Source of the DNA: Pseudomonadota bacterium
GTDB taxonomy: Bacteria > Pseudomonadota > Gammaproteobacteria > Burkholderiales > Burkholderiaceae_C
NCBI GenBank assembly: GCA_963205115.1
Contig: CAUJHV010000005.1
Coordinates: 124,001 to 188,000, forward strand
Direction of reading: 5' to 3'
DNA: 64,000 bases
The stretch's first letter is position 1. Every line of letters starts with the position of its first letter. The translations under genes and the position numbers were made by a program. The notes below the pieces were generated by a model that saw nothing but the letters and a program-made list of their open reading frames with translations, did not search any database and had not been told where the DNA came from. Shown one piece after another: positions 10,030-18,022 of the stretch.

Positions 10030-10871
10030 CAGGAACTCCACTGGCTCACGGCCATGGCCAAGGGCAGGGTCGGCAGCAAGGCGTCGACACGGTCCAACAC
10101 GCCGCCGTGGCCCGGCAGCAGGCCGCTCGAATCCTTGGCGCCGACGGCCCGCTTGGCCAGCGATTCGACCAGGTCGCCGACGACGCTCATCGCGGTCAGC
10201 CCGGCCAGCAGCAACACGCCCACGACCCAGCCGTAATGGTCACGCAGCACCGAGAAAAGGCTGGGCCCGCGGCCGTCCGCACCCGCCTGCCAGGCGAGCC
10301 AGGCGGCGGCCAGCAGCGCCACGCCCAGCATGCCGCTGAAGACACCTTCCCAGCTCTTGCCCGGGCTGATCGACGGGGCCAGCTTGTGCCGCCCGAAGGC
10401 GCGGCCACCCGCATAGGCCGAGATGTCGGCCACCCAGACCACGCACAGCACCGAAAGAATGAAGCCCAGGCCGAGCCCACGCGCCGAGGCCAGCGCCAGC
10501 CAGGCGGCCCACAGCGCGACGCCGCCCAGCAGCGCCCGCGCCGCGGCGGGCAGCGAAGGCCAGGCCGCAGGACCCGCACGCAGCGCCAGCGCACCGCCAA
10601 TGATCCACACCGCGCCGGCGATCCACCACACGGCCTGCGGCGCGTGTGTGGTCCAGCCCGACGCCCAGGCAAGCGCACAGGCCAGCGCCAGCACGAGCCC
10701 CCCGGCCACGGAAAGCCCGAATGCATAGCCGTTGAGACGACCCCACTCCCAGCCGCCGGCCGCGATCAGCACGAGGGTCAGGACCAGGAAAGGCGCCGGG
10801 GCCTGCGCCGCCAGCGCCGGCACGAGCAGCGCCAGCAGGACGACGGCCGTGACGATGCGTGTGCCGAGCAT
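10029..10871 (-). CDS. cdsA: Phosphatidate cytidylyltransferase (CDP-diglyceride synthase)
   Basis: 280 residues from ATG at 10871 (MLGTRIVTAVVLLALL). The open frame continues upstream into uppS but only as an overlapping non-coding reading. The protein is almost wholly membrane-embedded with about seven hydrophobic helices. It ends with the family signature, here GAKDSSGLLPGHGGVLDRVD. It makes CDP-diacylglycerol, the precursor of all phospholipids, in the inner membrane. It starts 4 bases after uppS. Confidence 0.96.
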   Translation of the reverse strand: MLGTRIVTAVVLLALLVPALAAQAPAPFLVLTLVLIAAGGWEWGRLNGYAFGLSVAGGLVLALACALAWASGWTTHAPQAVWWIAGAVWIIGGALALRAGPAAWPSLPAAARALLGGVALWAAWLALASARGLGLGFILSVLCVVWVADISAYAGGRAFGRHKLAPSISPGKSWEGVFSGMLGVALLAAAWLAWQAGADGRGPSLFSVLRDHYGWVVGVLLLAGLTAMSVVGDLVESLAKRAVGAKDSSGLLPGHGGVLDRVDALLPTLPLAMAVSQWSS

Positions 10872-10875
10872 GCGC

Positions 10876-11616
10876 TCAGGAGTCGACCGCAGCGGCCGCC
10901 GGGGACGTTTCCCGGATGCCACCGAAGCGACGGTCCCGCTTCGCAAACGAGGCGATGGCCTCGTCGATCTGCTGCGCGCCGAAATCGGGCCACAGGCAGT
11001 CGGTGAAGACCAGTTCGGCGTAGGCGATCTGCCACAGCAGGAAGTTGCTGATCCGCACCTCGCCACCGGTGCGGATGAACAGATCGACTTCGGGCGCATA
11101 GGCCAGCGCGGTGTAGCGGTCGAAGGTCTTTTCGTCGACCTGCTCGGGCTTCAGGCCGTCGTTCATCGCGCGGCGGCAGGCCTGCACCATGTCCCAGCGA
11201 CCGCCGTAGTTGAAGGCCACGGTCAGCGTGATGCGCGAATTGTTCGCGGTGGACGACTCGGCCTGGTCCCAGGCGGCCTTGAGCTTGTCGGGAATGGTCT
11301 CGCGGTCGCCGATCACCCGGATGCGCACGCCGGCGTCGGCCAGGCGCTGCAGGTATTTCGCCACGCCCACCAGCACCAGGCTCATCAGGCCCGACACCTC
11401 GTCGGCCGGGCGCTTCCAGTTCTCGGACGAGAAGGCGAAGACGGTGAGGTATTCGACGCCGCGTTCGGCGCACAGGTCCACCACGCGCAGCACGGTGTCC
11501 ATGCCGGCCTTGTGGCCGAAAAACCGCGGCATGAAACGCTTCTTCGCCCAGCGCCCATTGCCATCCATCACGATGGCCATGTGGCGGGGAACGGCGCGAT
11601 TCGGGTCGTCTGCCAT
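10876..11616 (-). CDS. uppS: Isoprenyl transferase (undecaprenyl pyrophosphate synthase)
   Basis: 246 residues from ATG at 11616; a TTG at 11655 overlapping the frr stop would add 13 poorly conserved residues, and neither has a strong ribosome site. UppS adds isopentenyl units to farnesyl pyrophosphate to make the C55 carrier lipid for peptidoglycan and O-antigen. The catalytic start HMAIVMDGNGRWAKKR, FAFSSENWKRP and the DLFIRTGGEVRISNFLLWQ substrate region are all present. Its C-terminus (about 25 residues) is Ala-rich. It feeds on the MEP pathway represented by the adjacent dxr. Confidence 0.95.
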   Translation of the reverse strand: MADDPNRAVPRHMAIVMDGNGRWAKKRFMPRFFGHKAGMDTVLRVVDLCAERGVEYLTVFAFSSENWKRPADEVSGLMSLVLVGVAKYLQRLADAGVRIRVIGDRETIPDKLKAAWDQAESSTANNSRITLTVAFNYGGRWDMVQACRRAMNDGLKPEQVDEKTFDRYTALAYAPEVDLFIRTGGEVRISNFLLWQIAYAELVFTDCLWPDFGAQQIDEAIASFAKRDRRFGGIRETSPAAAAVDS

Positions 11617-11651
11617 GGGTAGCGCGGCGGGCGGGCGCGAGGTCGTGGCCG

Positions 11652-12212
11652 TCAAACGGCCAGGACTTCGGCTTCCTTGGCCTGCACGAGACGGTCGATC
11701 TCGGCCACCACGCGGTCGGTCAGGCGCTGCACCTCGTCCTGCGCGCGGCGCTCGTCGTCTTCGGAGACGGCCTTGTCCTTCAGCAGCTTCTTCAGGTGTT
11801 CGTTGGCATCGCGGCGCAGGTTGCGCACCGCGACCTTGGTGTTCTCGCCCTCGTGGCGCACGACCTTGGTCAGCTCGCGGCGGCGCTCTTCGGTGAGCGC
11901 GGGCATCGGCACGCGCAGCAGGTCGCCCTGCGCGGCGGGATTCAGGCCCAGGTCGGATTCGCGGATGGCCTTTTCGATCTTCGCGCCCATGCCCTTTTCC
12001 CAGGGCTGCACGCTGATCGTGCGGGCGTCCATCAACGTCACGTTGGCCACCTGGCTGATCGGCACCATCGAGCCGTAGTAATCGACGTGCACCTGGTCCA
12101 GGATGCCCGGGTGCGCACGGCCGGTGCGAACCTTCTGCAGGTCGGACTTCAGGGCCTCGATGGACTTGCCCATCTTGGATTCGGCGGTCTTTTTGATTTC
12201 TGCGATGGTCAT
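11652..12212 (-). CDS. frr: Ribosome-recycling factor
   Basis: 186 residues, normal length. Opening [19 protein letters not shown], the [15 protein letters not shown] helix and the [13 protein letters not shown] stretch mark RRF. It splits the post-termination ribosome together with EF-G and is essential. It follows pyrH by 28 bases in the standard rpsB-tsf-pyrH-frr order. Confidence 0.98.
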   Translation of the reverse strand: MTIAEIKKTAESKMGKSIEALKSDLQKVRTGRAHPGILDQVHVDYYGSMVPISQVANVTLMDARTISVQPWEKGMGAKIEKAIRESDLGLNPAAQGDLLRVPMPALTEERRRELTKVVRHEGENTKVAVRNLRRDANEHLKKLLKDKAVSEDDERRAQDEVQRLTDRVVAEIDRLVQAKEAEVLAV

Positions 12213-12240
12213 GGCGACGATCCTGTCATGAACTCGAAGC

Positions 12241-12951
12241 TTAGACGTGCACCAGGGTGCCTTCGTCCTCGCCCATCACCAGGCGCTTGAGCGCACCGGG
12301 CTTGACGATCGAGAACACCCGGATGGGCAGGCGCTGGTCGCGGCACAGCGCAAACGCGGTGGCGTCCATCACCTGCAGATTCTTGGCAATCGCCTCGTCG
12401 AAGGTGATCGACGAGTAGCGCGTGGCGTGCGGGTCCTTCTTGGGATCGGCGGTGTAGACGCCGTCGACCTTGGTGGCCTTCAGCACGACTTCGGCACCGA
12501 CCTCGGCGCCACGCAGCGCAGCCGCGGTGTCGGTGGTGAAGAAGGGGTTGCCGGTGCCGGCCGCGAAGACAACGACCTTGCCTTCTTCGAGGTACTGCAG
12601 CGCCTTGGGCCGCACGTAGGGCTCGACCACCTGGTCGATGCTGATGGCCGACATGACACGTGCGGTCATGCCTTCCTGGCGCATGGTGTCGGCCAGCGCC
12701 AGCGCATTCATCACGGTGGCCAGCATGCCCATGTAGTCGGCGGTGGCGCGGTCCATGCCCACCGAGCCGCCGGCCACGCCGCGGAAGATGTTGCCGCCGC
12801 CGATGACCACTGCGACCTCGCAGCCCAGGCTGGTGATCTCGCGCACTTCCTGGACCATGCGGACGATCGTCGCGCGGTTGATGCCGTAGGCGTCGTCGCC
12901 CATCAGGGCCTCGCCCGAAAGCTTCAGCAGGATGCGCTTGTAGGCCGGCAT
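12241..12951 (-). CDS. pyrH: UMP kinase
   Basis: 236 residues from ATG at 12951 ([18 protein letters not shown]). The longer frame from 13017 starts within the tsf-pyrH spacer and is not conserved. The protein phosphorylates UMP to UDP and belongs to the amino-acid kinase family. The phosphate loop IGGGNIFRG, the [13 protein letters not shown] helix and the [11 protein letters not shown] region are typical. It is allosterically controlled by GTP and UTP in characterised bacterial homologues. Confidence 0.97.
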   Translation of the reverse strand: MPAYKRILLKLSGEALMGDDAYGINRATIVRMVQEVREITSLGCEVAVVIGGGNIFRGVAGGSVGMDRATADYMGMLATVMNALALADTMRQEGMTARVMSAISIDQVVEPYVRPKALQYLEEGKVVVFAAGTGNPFFTTDTAAALRGAEVGAEVVLKATKVDGVYTADPKKDPHATRYSSITFDEAIAKNLQVMDATAFALCRDQRLPIRVFSIVKPGALKRLVMGEDEGTLVHV

Positions 12952-13020
12952 GCAGAGGTTCCGTTTGTCGTGAATACCGAAGTGTATGCGGGGCGAACGA
13001 CCGCCCGCCCCGCGCACGCG

Positions 13021-13052
13021 CCCGGGGCCCGACCCTGGAGGTCCGGCCCGGG
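13021..13052 (-). terminator. GC-rich hairpin after tsf
   Basis: A CCCGGG...CCCGGG stem with a short purine-rich loop begins 10 bases after the tsf stop on the transcribed strand. One side has an extra base, and there is no T-run after it, so it is not a classical intrinsic terminator. It may cause partial termination or protect the rpsB-tsf part of the transcript from 3' decay, which would explain higher rpsB-tsf than pyrH output. Confidence 0.4.
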
Positions 13053-13062
13053 CAGCGTCGCC

Positions 13063-13959
13063 TTACTGGCCCTTGGCCGCAGCGACCTGCGCCGCCACTT
13101 CGGCGGCGAAGTCGTCGGTCTTCTTCTCGATGCCCTCGCCCACGACGTAGAGCGTGAAGCCCAGGGCCGCCGTGCCGGTGCTCTTGAGGTACTGGCCGAC
13201 CGTCTGCTTGCCGTCGGAGGCCTTCACGAAGACCTGGTCCAGCAGCGAGACTTCCTTCAGGTACTTCTGCACCGAGCCTTCGACCATCTTGGCGACGATT
13301 TCAGCCGGCTTGCCGGATTCGGCAGCCTTCTCGGTGGCGATGCGACGCTCCTTGTCGACCAGCGCGGCCGGGACATCGGCAGACGACAGTGCTGCCGGCT
13401 TCATCGCGGCGATGTGCATCGCAGCATCCTTGGCGGCCACGTCGCTGCCGGTGTACTCGACGATCACGCCGATGCGCGTGCCGTGCAGGTAGTGCGCCAG
13501 CGCGCCGCCGCCGGCATAGCGCTTGAAGCGGCGGATCGACATGTTCTCGCCGATCTTGCCGATCAGGCCCTTGCGCACGTCTTCCACGGTCGGGCCGAAG
13601 CCGTCCTGCGCCAGCGGCAAGGCCGACAGCGCGGCGACATCAGCCGGGTTGTTCGCGGCGACCAGCGCGGCGCAGCTCTTGGCAAACGACAGGAAGGAAT
13701 CGTTCTTCGAGACGAAGTCGGTCTCGCAGTTGATCTCGACGAGCGCGCCGGTGCTGCCGTCGACGAATGCCGAGACCACGCCTTCGGCCGTGATGCGGGC
13801 GGCGGCCTTGCCGGCCTTGTTGCCCAGCTTGACACGCAGGATCTCTTCGGCGCGGCCCATGTCGCCGTCGGCCTCGGTCAGTGCCTTCTTGCACTCCATC
13901 ATCGGCGCGTCGGTCTTGGCGCGCAGCTCGGCCACCATGCTTGCGGTGATTGCAGCCAT
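13063..13959 (-). CDS. tsf: Translation elongation factor Ts
   Basis: 298 residues. EF-Ts releases GDP from EF-Tu. Visible are the UBA-like N-terminus ([20 protein letters not shown]), the TDFVSKN motif in the core that contacts EF-Tu (around residues 79-85), and the tandem dimerisation subdomains. The ribosome site is modest (AAGGAG about 9 bases before the ATG). It follows rpsB after a 111-base spacer that carries two hairpins. Confidence 0.98.
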   Translation of the reverse strand: MAAITASMVAELRAKTDAPMMECKKALTEADGDMGRAEEILRVKLGNKAGKAAARITAEGVVSAFVDGSTGALVEINCETDFVSKNDSFLSFAKSCAALVAANNPADVAALSALPLAQDGFGPTVEDVRKGLIGKIGENMSIRRFKRYAGGGALAHYLHGTRIGVIVEYTGSDVAAKDAAMHIAAMKPAALSSADVPAALVDKERRIATEKAAESGKPAEIVAKMVEGSVQKYLKEVSLLDQVFVKASDGKQTVGQYLKSTGTAALGFTLYVVGEGIEKKTDDFAAEVAAQVAAAKGQ

Positions 13960-13989
13960 GTTCTGAAACTCCTTGCAGAAAACAGGTAC

Positions 13990-14064
13990 GGGCGGCGGCG
14001 CGACGGGAAGTCACGCAGGCGCCGCCCGCTGGTCGGATGCGGGTGTCGGGCCCGAGGGCCCGAC
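13990..14064 (-). terminator. Two hairpins in the rpsB-tsf spacer
   Basis: The first hairpin on the transcript (14045-14064) has a perfect 8-bp stem GTCGGGCC/GGCCCGAC around a 4-base loop, only 7 bases after the rpsB stop. The second (13990-14027) pairs GGGCGGCG with CGCCGCCC. Neither has a T-tract. By analogy with the partial terminator known between rpsB and tsf in enterobacteria they may tune the S2:EF-Ts ratio; this is inference. Confidence 0.45.
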
Positions 14065-14070
14065 GCGCGA

Positions 14071-14814
14071 TCAGGCGCCTTCGCGAACCTCGACGAACTC
14101 GTCGCCTTCGTTGGCGGCAGCCACGACCTCGGTGGTCGCATTGGCCTTGCCTTCGAGCACCGCGTCAGCCACGGCGCGGGCATACAGCGCCACGGCCTTG
14201 GCCGAGTCGTCGTTGCCGGGGATCACGTACTGGATGCCGTCGGGCGAGTGGTTCGTGTCGACGACGCCGATGACCGGGATGCCCAGCTTGTTGGCCTCGG
14301 CCACGGCAATCTTGTGATAGCCCACGTCGATGATGAAGATGGCGTCGGGCAGCGCGCCCATGTCCTGGATGCCGCCGATGTCCTTCTCGAGCTTGGCCAG
14401 CTCGCGGTCGAACATCAGCGCTTCCTTCTTGATCATGCTCTCGGTGCCGGCTTCACGCGTGGCCTGCATGTCCTTGAGCTTCTTCAGCGAACCCTTGACC
14501 GTCTTGAAGTTGGTCAGCATGCCGCCGAGCCAGCGCTGGTCGACGAAGGGCATGCCGGCGCGGTGGGCTTCCTGGTTGATCACCTCGCGCGCCTGGCGCT
14601 TGGTGCCCACCATCAGGATGGTGCCGCGGCGCGAAGACAGCTGGCGGATGAACTTCATCGCCTCGTTGAAGAGCGGCTGCGTCTTCTCGAGGTTGATGAT
14701 GTGGATCTTGTTGCGATGGCCGTAAATGAACGGGGCCATCTTGGGGTTCCAGAAGCGCGTCTGGTGTCCGAAGTGGACACCGGCTTCCAGCATTTCACGC
14801 ATGGAGACGATCAT
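14071..14814 (-). CDS. rpsB: 30S ribosomal protein S2
   Basis: 247 residues from ATG at 14814, with GGAG eight bases upstream. The frame continues 50 codons further upstream but without S2 similarity. [22 protein letters not shown] is the hallmark S2 start (only part quoted is needed: [14 protein letters not shown]), followed by [13 protein letters not shown] and [15 protein letters not shown]2 is essential for S1 docking and 30S assembly. It heads the rpsB-tsf-pyrH-frr operon. Confidence 0.98.
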   Translation of the reverse strand: MIVSMREMLEAGVHFGHQTRFWNPKMAPFIYGHRNKIHIINLEKTQPLFNEAMKFIRQLSSRRGTILMVGTKRQAREVINQEAHRAGMPFVDQRWLGGMLTNFKTVKGSLKKLKDMQATREAGTESMIKKEALMFDRELAKLEKDIGGIQDMGALPDAIFIIDVGYHKIAVAEANKLGIPVIGVVDTNHSPDGIQYVIPGNDDSAKAVALYARAVADAVLEGKANATTEVVAAANEGDEFVEVREGA

Positions 14815-15146
14815 GGTTGCTCCGAAGGTTGGGTCTAGAATCCCGGCACGAATCGCCACACCGCCCGCTGTGCAGCAAGCACATCCAGGCAAGAGGCGAC
14901 ACCGATCGGCAGCCGGGTTCGCGATTTCGGTCCGACGGCTGCGGCAGACGGGGCCCAGGTGCATCTCTTTCGATACGCATCACGCCACGGCTTCCACGGC
15001 CTTCGGGCCGGTCTGTCCGGCAACCGGTCTGCAGGCGATTCGAATGTCTTCGAAACACAAACAGTAGAGCCGATCACAGGCAAACCAGCGGATTTTAGCA
15101 TGTCCGCGCGGGGTGCCCGAAGAGTCGTCGGCCGTTGGAGTGCCAG
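14815..15146. other. Divergent intergenic region with long rpsB leader
   Basis: This 332-base gap separates the divergent rpsB and the DadA-like gene. No gene is visible in it. If the -10 box at 15092-15097 is used, rpsB mRNA has a leader of about 270 bases. Leaders of rpsB bind S2 in other proteobacteria for autoregulation, so such a length is expected. The ribosome site of the DadA-like gene (GGAG at 15137) sits at the right end. Confidence 0.6.
15092..15097 (-). promoter_or_regulatory. Putative -10 box of the rpsB operon
   Basis: The minus strand reads TGCTAAAATCC, an extended -10 element (TGn before TAAAAT). No good -35 match is seen 16-18 bases upstream, which is common for extended -10 promoters. 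It is the best sigma-70-like box in the gap. Confidence 0.5.
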
Positions 15147-16421
15147 GTGCGAATCGCCGTCATCGGCGCCGGAATCGTCGGCGTCACCACTGCCTATGAA
15201 CTGGCTGCCGACGGACACGAGGTCAGTGTCTTCGAGCGCCGGCAGGCCGTGGCCAGCGAGGCCAGCTTTGCAAACTCGGGCGTCGTGTCGCCCGGCTACC
15301 TCGGGCCCTGGGCCGCGCCGTGGATGCCCGTGAAGGTGCTGGCGGGACTGGCATCGACGCACTCGGCCGTGCGCTTCGGGCTCGGCGCGCTCGGCTCGCC
15401 GCGATGGCTGGGGCGCTTCCTGTGGGCTTGCCGCCGCAGCACGCACCAGGCTAACCGGCGCCGCATGCAACGCCTGGGCATGTACAGCCGTCAGCGGCTG
15501 GACCTGATCACGCAGCAACTGGGCCTGCAGTTCGAGCAGACCGACGGCTATCTGGTCCTGTACCGCCACGCGCGGGAACTGGCCCGCGCACGCAAGGGCC
15601 TGGGCATCCTGGACGACCTGGGCGTGGCCTACGAATTGCTCGAGCCCGACGAGGCCCGCTCGCGCGAGCCGGCGCTGGCCCCTCAAACGACGCTGGCCGG
15701 CGGGCTTTACCTGCCCGGCGACCTGGTGGGCAACTGCCGGCAGTTTGCGCATGGCCTGAAAGCGGCGGCACAGGAGCGCGGCGTGCGCTTCCACTTCGGC
15801 ACCGACGTCATCCGCATGAGCCGCAGTCAGCCGGGCAGCCTCTACTGGCGTGAGACCGACCGCCCGGAAGCCGAACCGCGGCTGGACAAGTTCCAGGCCT
15901 GTGTCGTGTGCGCCGGCACGCCGTCGGCACGGCTGCTGGCCCGCCAGGGTGTGCGCGTGCCGCTGATGCCGGTGCACGGCTACTCGCTGACGGCGCCGGT
16001 GCGGCACCGCGAAGGCGAGGACGATCCGGGCCCGCGCGCCGGCATCATGGACGAACGCTACAAGGTCTCCATCACGCGGCTGGGCCAGCGCATCCGCGTG
16101 GCCGGCATCGCCGAGGTCGGCGGCACGGACGACCTGTTGCGCGACGCGCCGGTGCGCACGCTTTACAAGGTGCTCGACGACTGGTATCCCGGCGCCGCCG
16201 ACTTCACACGCGTGCAGCACTGGAAAGGCGCACGGCCGATGCTGCCCGACGGCCCGCCGATCATCGGCCCGTCCGGCGCACCGGGCATCTGGCTGAACCT
16301 GGGCCACGGCTCGAGTGGCTGGGCCCTGTCCTGCGGCAGCGCCCGCGTGCTCGCCGATCAGCTGGGCGGCCGCTCACCCGAAATCGACAGCGAAGGCCTG
16401 GGCATCGACCGGATACGCTAG
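15147..16421 (+). CDS. DadA-like D-amino acid dehydrogenase (FAD oxidoreductase)
   Basis: 424 residues from a GTG at 15147 with GGAG six bases upstream; a TTG at 15135 is less likely. The N-terminus RIAVIGAGIVGVTTAYELA is a Rossmann FAD-binding motif. It is followed by ASFANSGVVSPGY, typical of the small subunit of D-amino acid dehydrogenase (DadA/GlyOx family, about 415-435 residues). The C-terminus has the second FAD region NLGHGSSGWALSCGSARVLADQL. Such enzymes oxidise D-amino acids to 2-oxo acids and pass electrons to the respiratory chain. No alanine racemase is adjacent, so the substrate is not fixed. It is followed 32 bases later by the NAD(P)HX repair gene on the same strand. Confidence 0.85.
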   Translation: MRIAVIGAGIVGVTTAYELAADGHEVSVFERRQAVASEASFANSGVVSPGYLGPWAAPWMPVKVLAGLASTHSAVRFGLGALGSPRWLGRFLWACRRSTHQANRRRMQRLGMYSRQRLDLITQQLGLQFEQTDGYLVLYRHARELARARKGLGILDDLGVAYELLEPDEARSREPALAPQTTLAGGLYLPGDLVGNCRQFAHGLKAAAQERGVRFHFGTDVIRMSRSQPGSLYWRETDRPEAEPRLDKFQACVVCAGTPSARLLARQGVRVPLMPVHGYSLTAPVRHREGEDDPGPRAGIMDERYKVSITRLGQRIRVAGIAEVGGTDDLLRDAPVRTLYKVLDDWYPGAADFTRVQHWKGARPMLPDGPPIIGPSGAPGIWLNLGHGSSGWALSCGSARVLADQLGGRSPEIDSEGLGIDRIR

Positions 16422-16453
16422 AAGGACCGCCCGCCGGCGGAGGGACAAGCGCC

Positions 16454-18022
16454 ATGCGAACGACTCCGGAACTCTGGCCGCAGCGGGTGCTGCCGACCCG
16501 CCGCGCCTGGCCCCTGTTCGACACCGCCGGCTCGCGCCACCTCGAAACCCGCGCGCAGGCGGCGCTCCCGCCCGGCACGCTGATGCGCCGCGCCGGCCTG
16601 GCCCTGGCGAGATGGACCCTGGCGCGCTACCCGGACGCCCGCACGGTATGGATCGCCGCCGGCCCCGGCGGCAACGGCGGCGACGGTCTGCACCTGGCCG
16701 CGGAGTTGGCGCAAGTCGGCCGCCAGGTGGTCGTGAGCCTGCTGGCCGATCCTGCACAGCTGGGCACCGATGCCGCTGAAGGTCTTGCCCGCGCCCGGGC
16801 CGCCGGTGTGCGGCTGCTGGATCACCTCGACATCGACGACTCGGCCTGCGACCTGGGTGTCGACGCGCTGCTGGGCCTGGGCGCCTCGCGCGCGCCGGCC
16901 GGCCTGCTGGCCGAGGCCGTGCGCCGGCTCAACGCCGCAGCCGCGCCCACGCTGGCGGTGGACGTGCCCACGGGACTGGCGTGCGACAGCGGCGCGCGCC
17001 TGGGCGAGGCTGCCGTGCAGGCCCACAGCACCCTGGCGCTGCTGAGCCTCAAACCGGGCCTGTTCACCGGCAGCGGCCGTGCGCTGGCCGGCGAGATCGC
17101 CTTCGATGCACTGGACGTCGGGGCTGGCAACGACGACAAGCCCGTGGCCGCGCTGGCGCATGCGGGCGAAGCCGGCAGCGTCTCCCGCGCCCTCGCCCAC
17201 GACACCCACAAGGGCAGCTACGGCGACGTGCTTGTCATCGGCGGGGCCGCCGGCATGCACGGCGCGGCACGGCTGGCTGCGCACGCGGCGCTGGCCGCGG
17301 GTGCCGGCCGCACCTTCATCAGCCTGCTGGATCCATCAGTCGCGACGGGCGATCTCACGCGGCCCGAATGGCTCTGGCTGCATTCGGCCTGGACGGACGA
17401 GACGCGGCTGCGCGCGTCCACCGTGGTCTGTGGCTGCGGCGGCGGCGAGGCCGTGCGCGTGGCGCTGCCCGGCCTGCTGGGCCATGCGGCACGCCTGGTG
17501 CTGGACGCGGATGCGCTGAATGCCGTCGCCAGCGATGCCACGCTGCAAGGCATGCTGCGCGAACGCGCGGCGCGCGCACAGGCCACCGTGCTGACGCCCC
17601 ACCCGCTGGAGGCGGCGCGGCTGCTGGGTTGCGACACGGCCCGCATCCAGCGCGACCGGCTCACAGCCACGCACGCGCTGGTCGAACGATTCGGCGCCGT
17701 CGTGGTGCTGAAGGGATCGGGCACCGTGATCGGCGCACCCGGGCGGATGCTGGCCATCAACGGGACCGGCAACGCGGCGCTGGCCACCGGCGGCACAGGC
17801 GATGTGCTGGCCGGCTGGATCGGCGGGGATTGGGCCCAGCGCATCGGCCGCATCGCCGAAGCGCCCATCGACGCGGCGCGCGACACCGCGCTGGCTGCCG
17901 CCGAGCTGCACGGGGCGGCGGCCGACGCCGCGGCGGATCAGGCCGTTCGCGCGCTGGACCTCGTGCAGGCCATGCGCGCCGAACAGGCCGCCCGCTCAGC
18001 GCCGCGTGCGCGTGCGGACTGA
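16454..18022 (+). CDS. nnr: Bifunctional NAD(P)HX epimerase/dehydratase
   Basis: 522 residues from ATG at 16454 with GGAGGG upstream; longer frames inside the preceding gene are not real. The N-terminal YjeF_N domain (about 1-220) has the nucleotide-binding motif GPGGNGGDGLHLA. The C-terminal ribokinase-like domain (about 240-510) has NGTGNAALATGGTGDVLAG with the catalytic Asp. The protein repairs hydrated NADH and NADPH: the first half epimerises NAD(P)HX and the second dehydrates the S form using ADP. Its last 27 bases overlap the 3' end of rnr on the other strand. Confidence 0.93.
   Translation: MRTTPELWPQRVLPTRRAWPLFDTAGSRHLETRAQAALPPGTLMRRAGLALARWTLARYPDARTVWIAAGPGGNGGDGLHLAAELAQVGRQVVVSLLADPAQLGTDAAEGLARARAAGVRLLDHLDIDDSACDLGVDALLGLGASRAPAGLLAEAVRRLNAAAAPTLAVDVPTGLACDSGARLGEAAVQAHSTLALLSLKPGLFTGSGRALAGEIAFDALDVGAGNDDKPVAALAHAGEAGSVSRALAHDTHKGSYGDVLVIGGAAGMHGAARLAAHAALAAGAGRTFISLLDPSVATGDLTRPEWLWLHSAWTDETRLRASTVVCGCGGGEAVRVALPGLLGHAARLVLDADALNAVASDATLQGMLRERAARAQATVLTPHPLEAARLLGCDTARIQRDRLTATHALVERFGAVVVLKGSGTVIGAPGRMLAINGTGNAALATGGTGDVLAGWIGGDWAQRIGRIAEAPIDAARDTALAAAELHGAAADAAADQAVRALDLVQAMRAEQAARSAPRARAD

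Noticed and set aside
12247-14838. 863-codon plus-strand frame opposite pyrH, tsf and rpsB
   Set aside because: Shadow of essential genes in a GC-rich genome; no conserved motif, no ribosome site.
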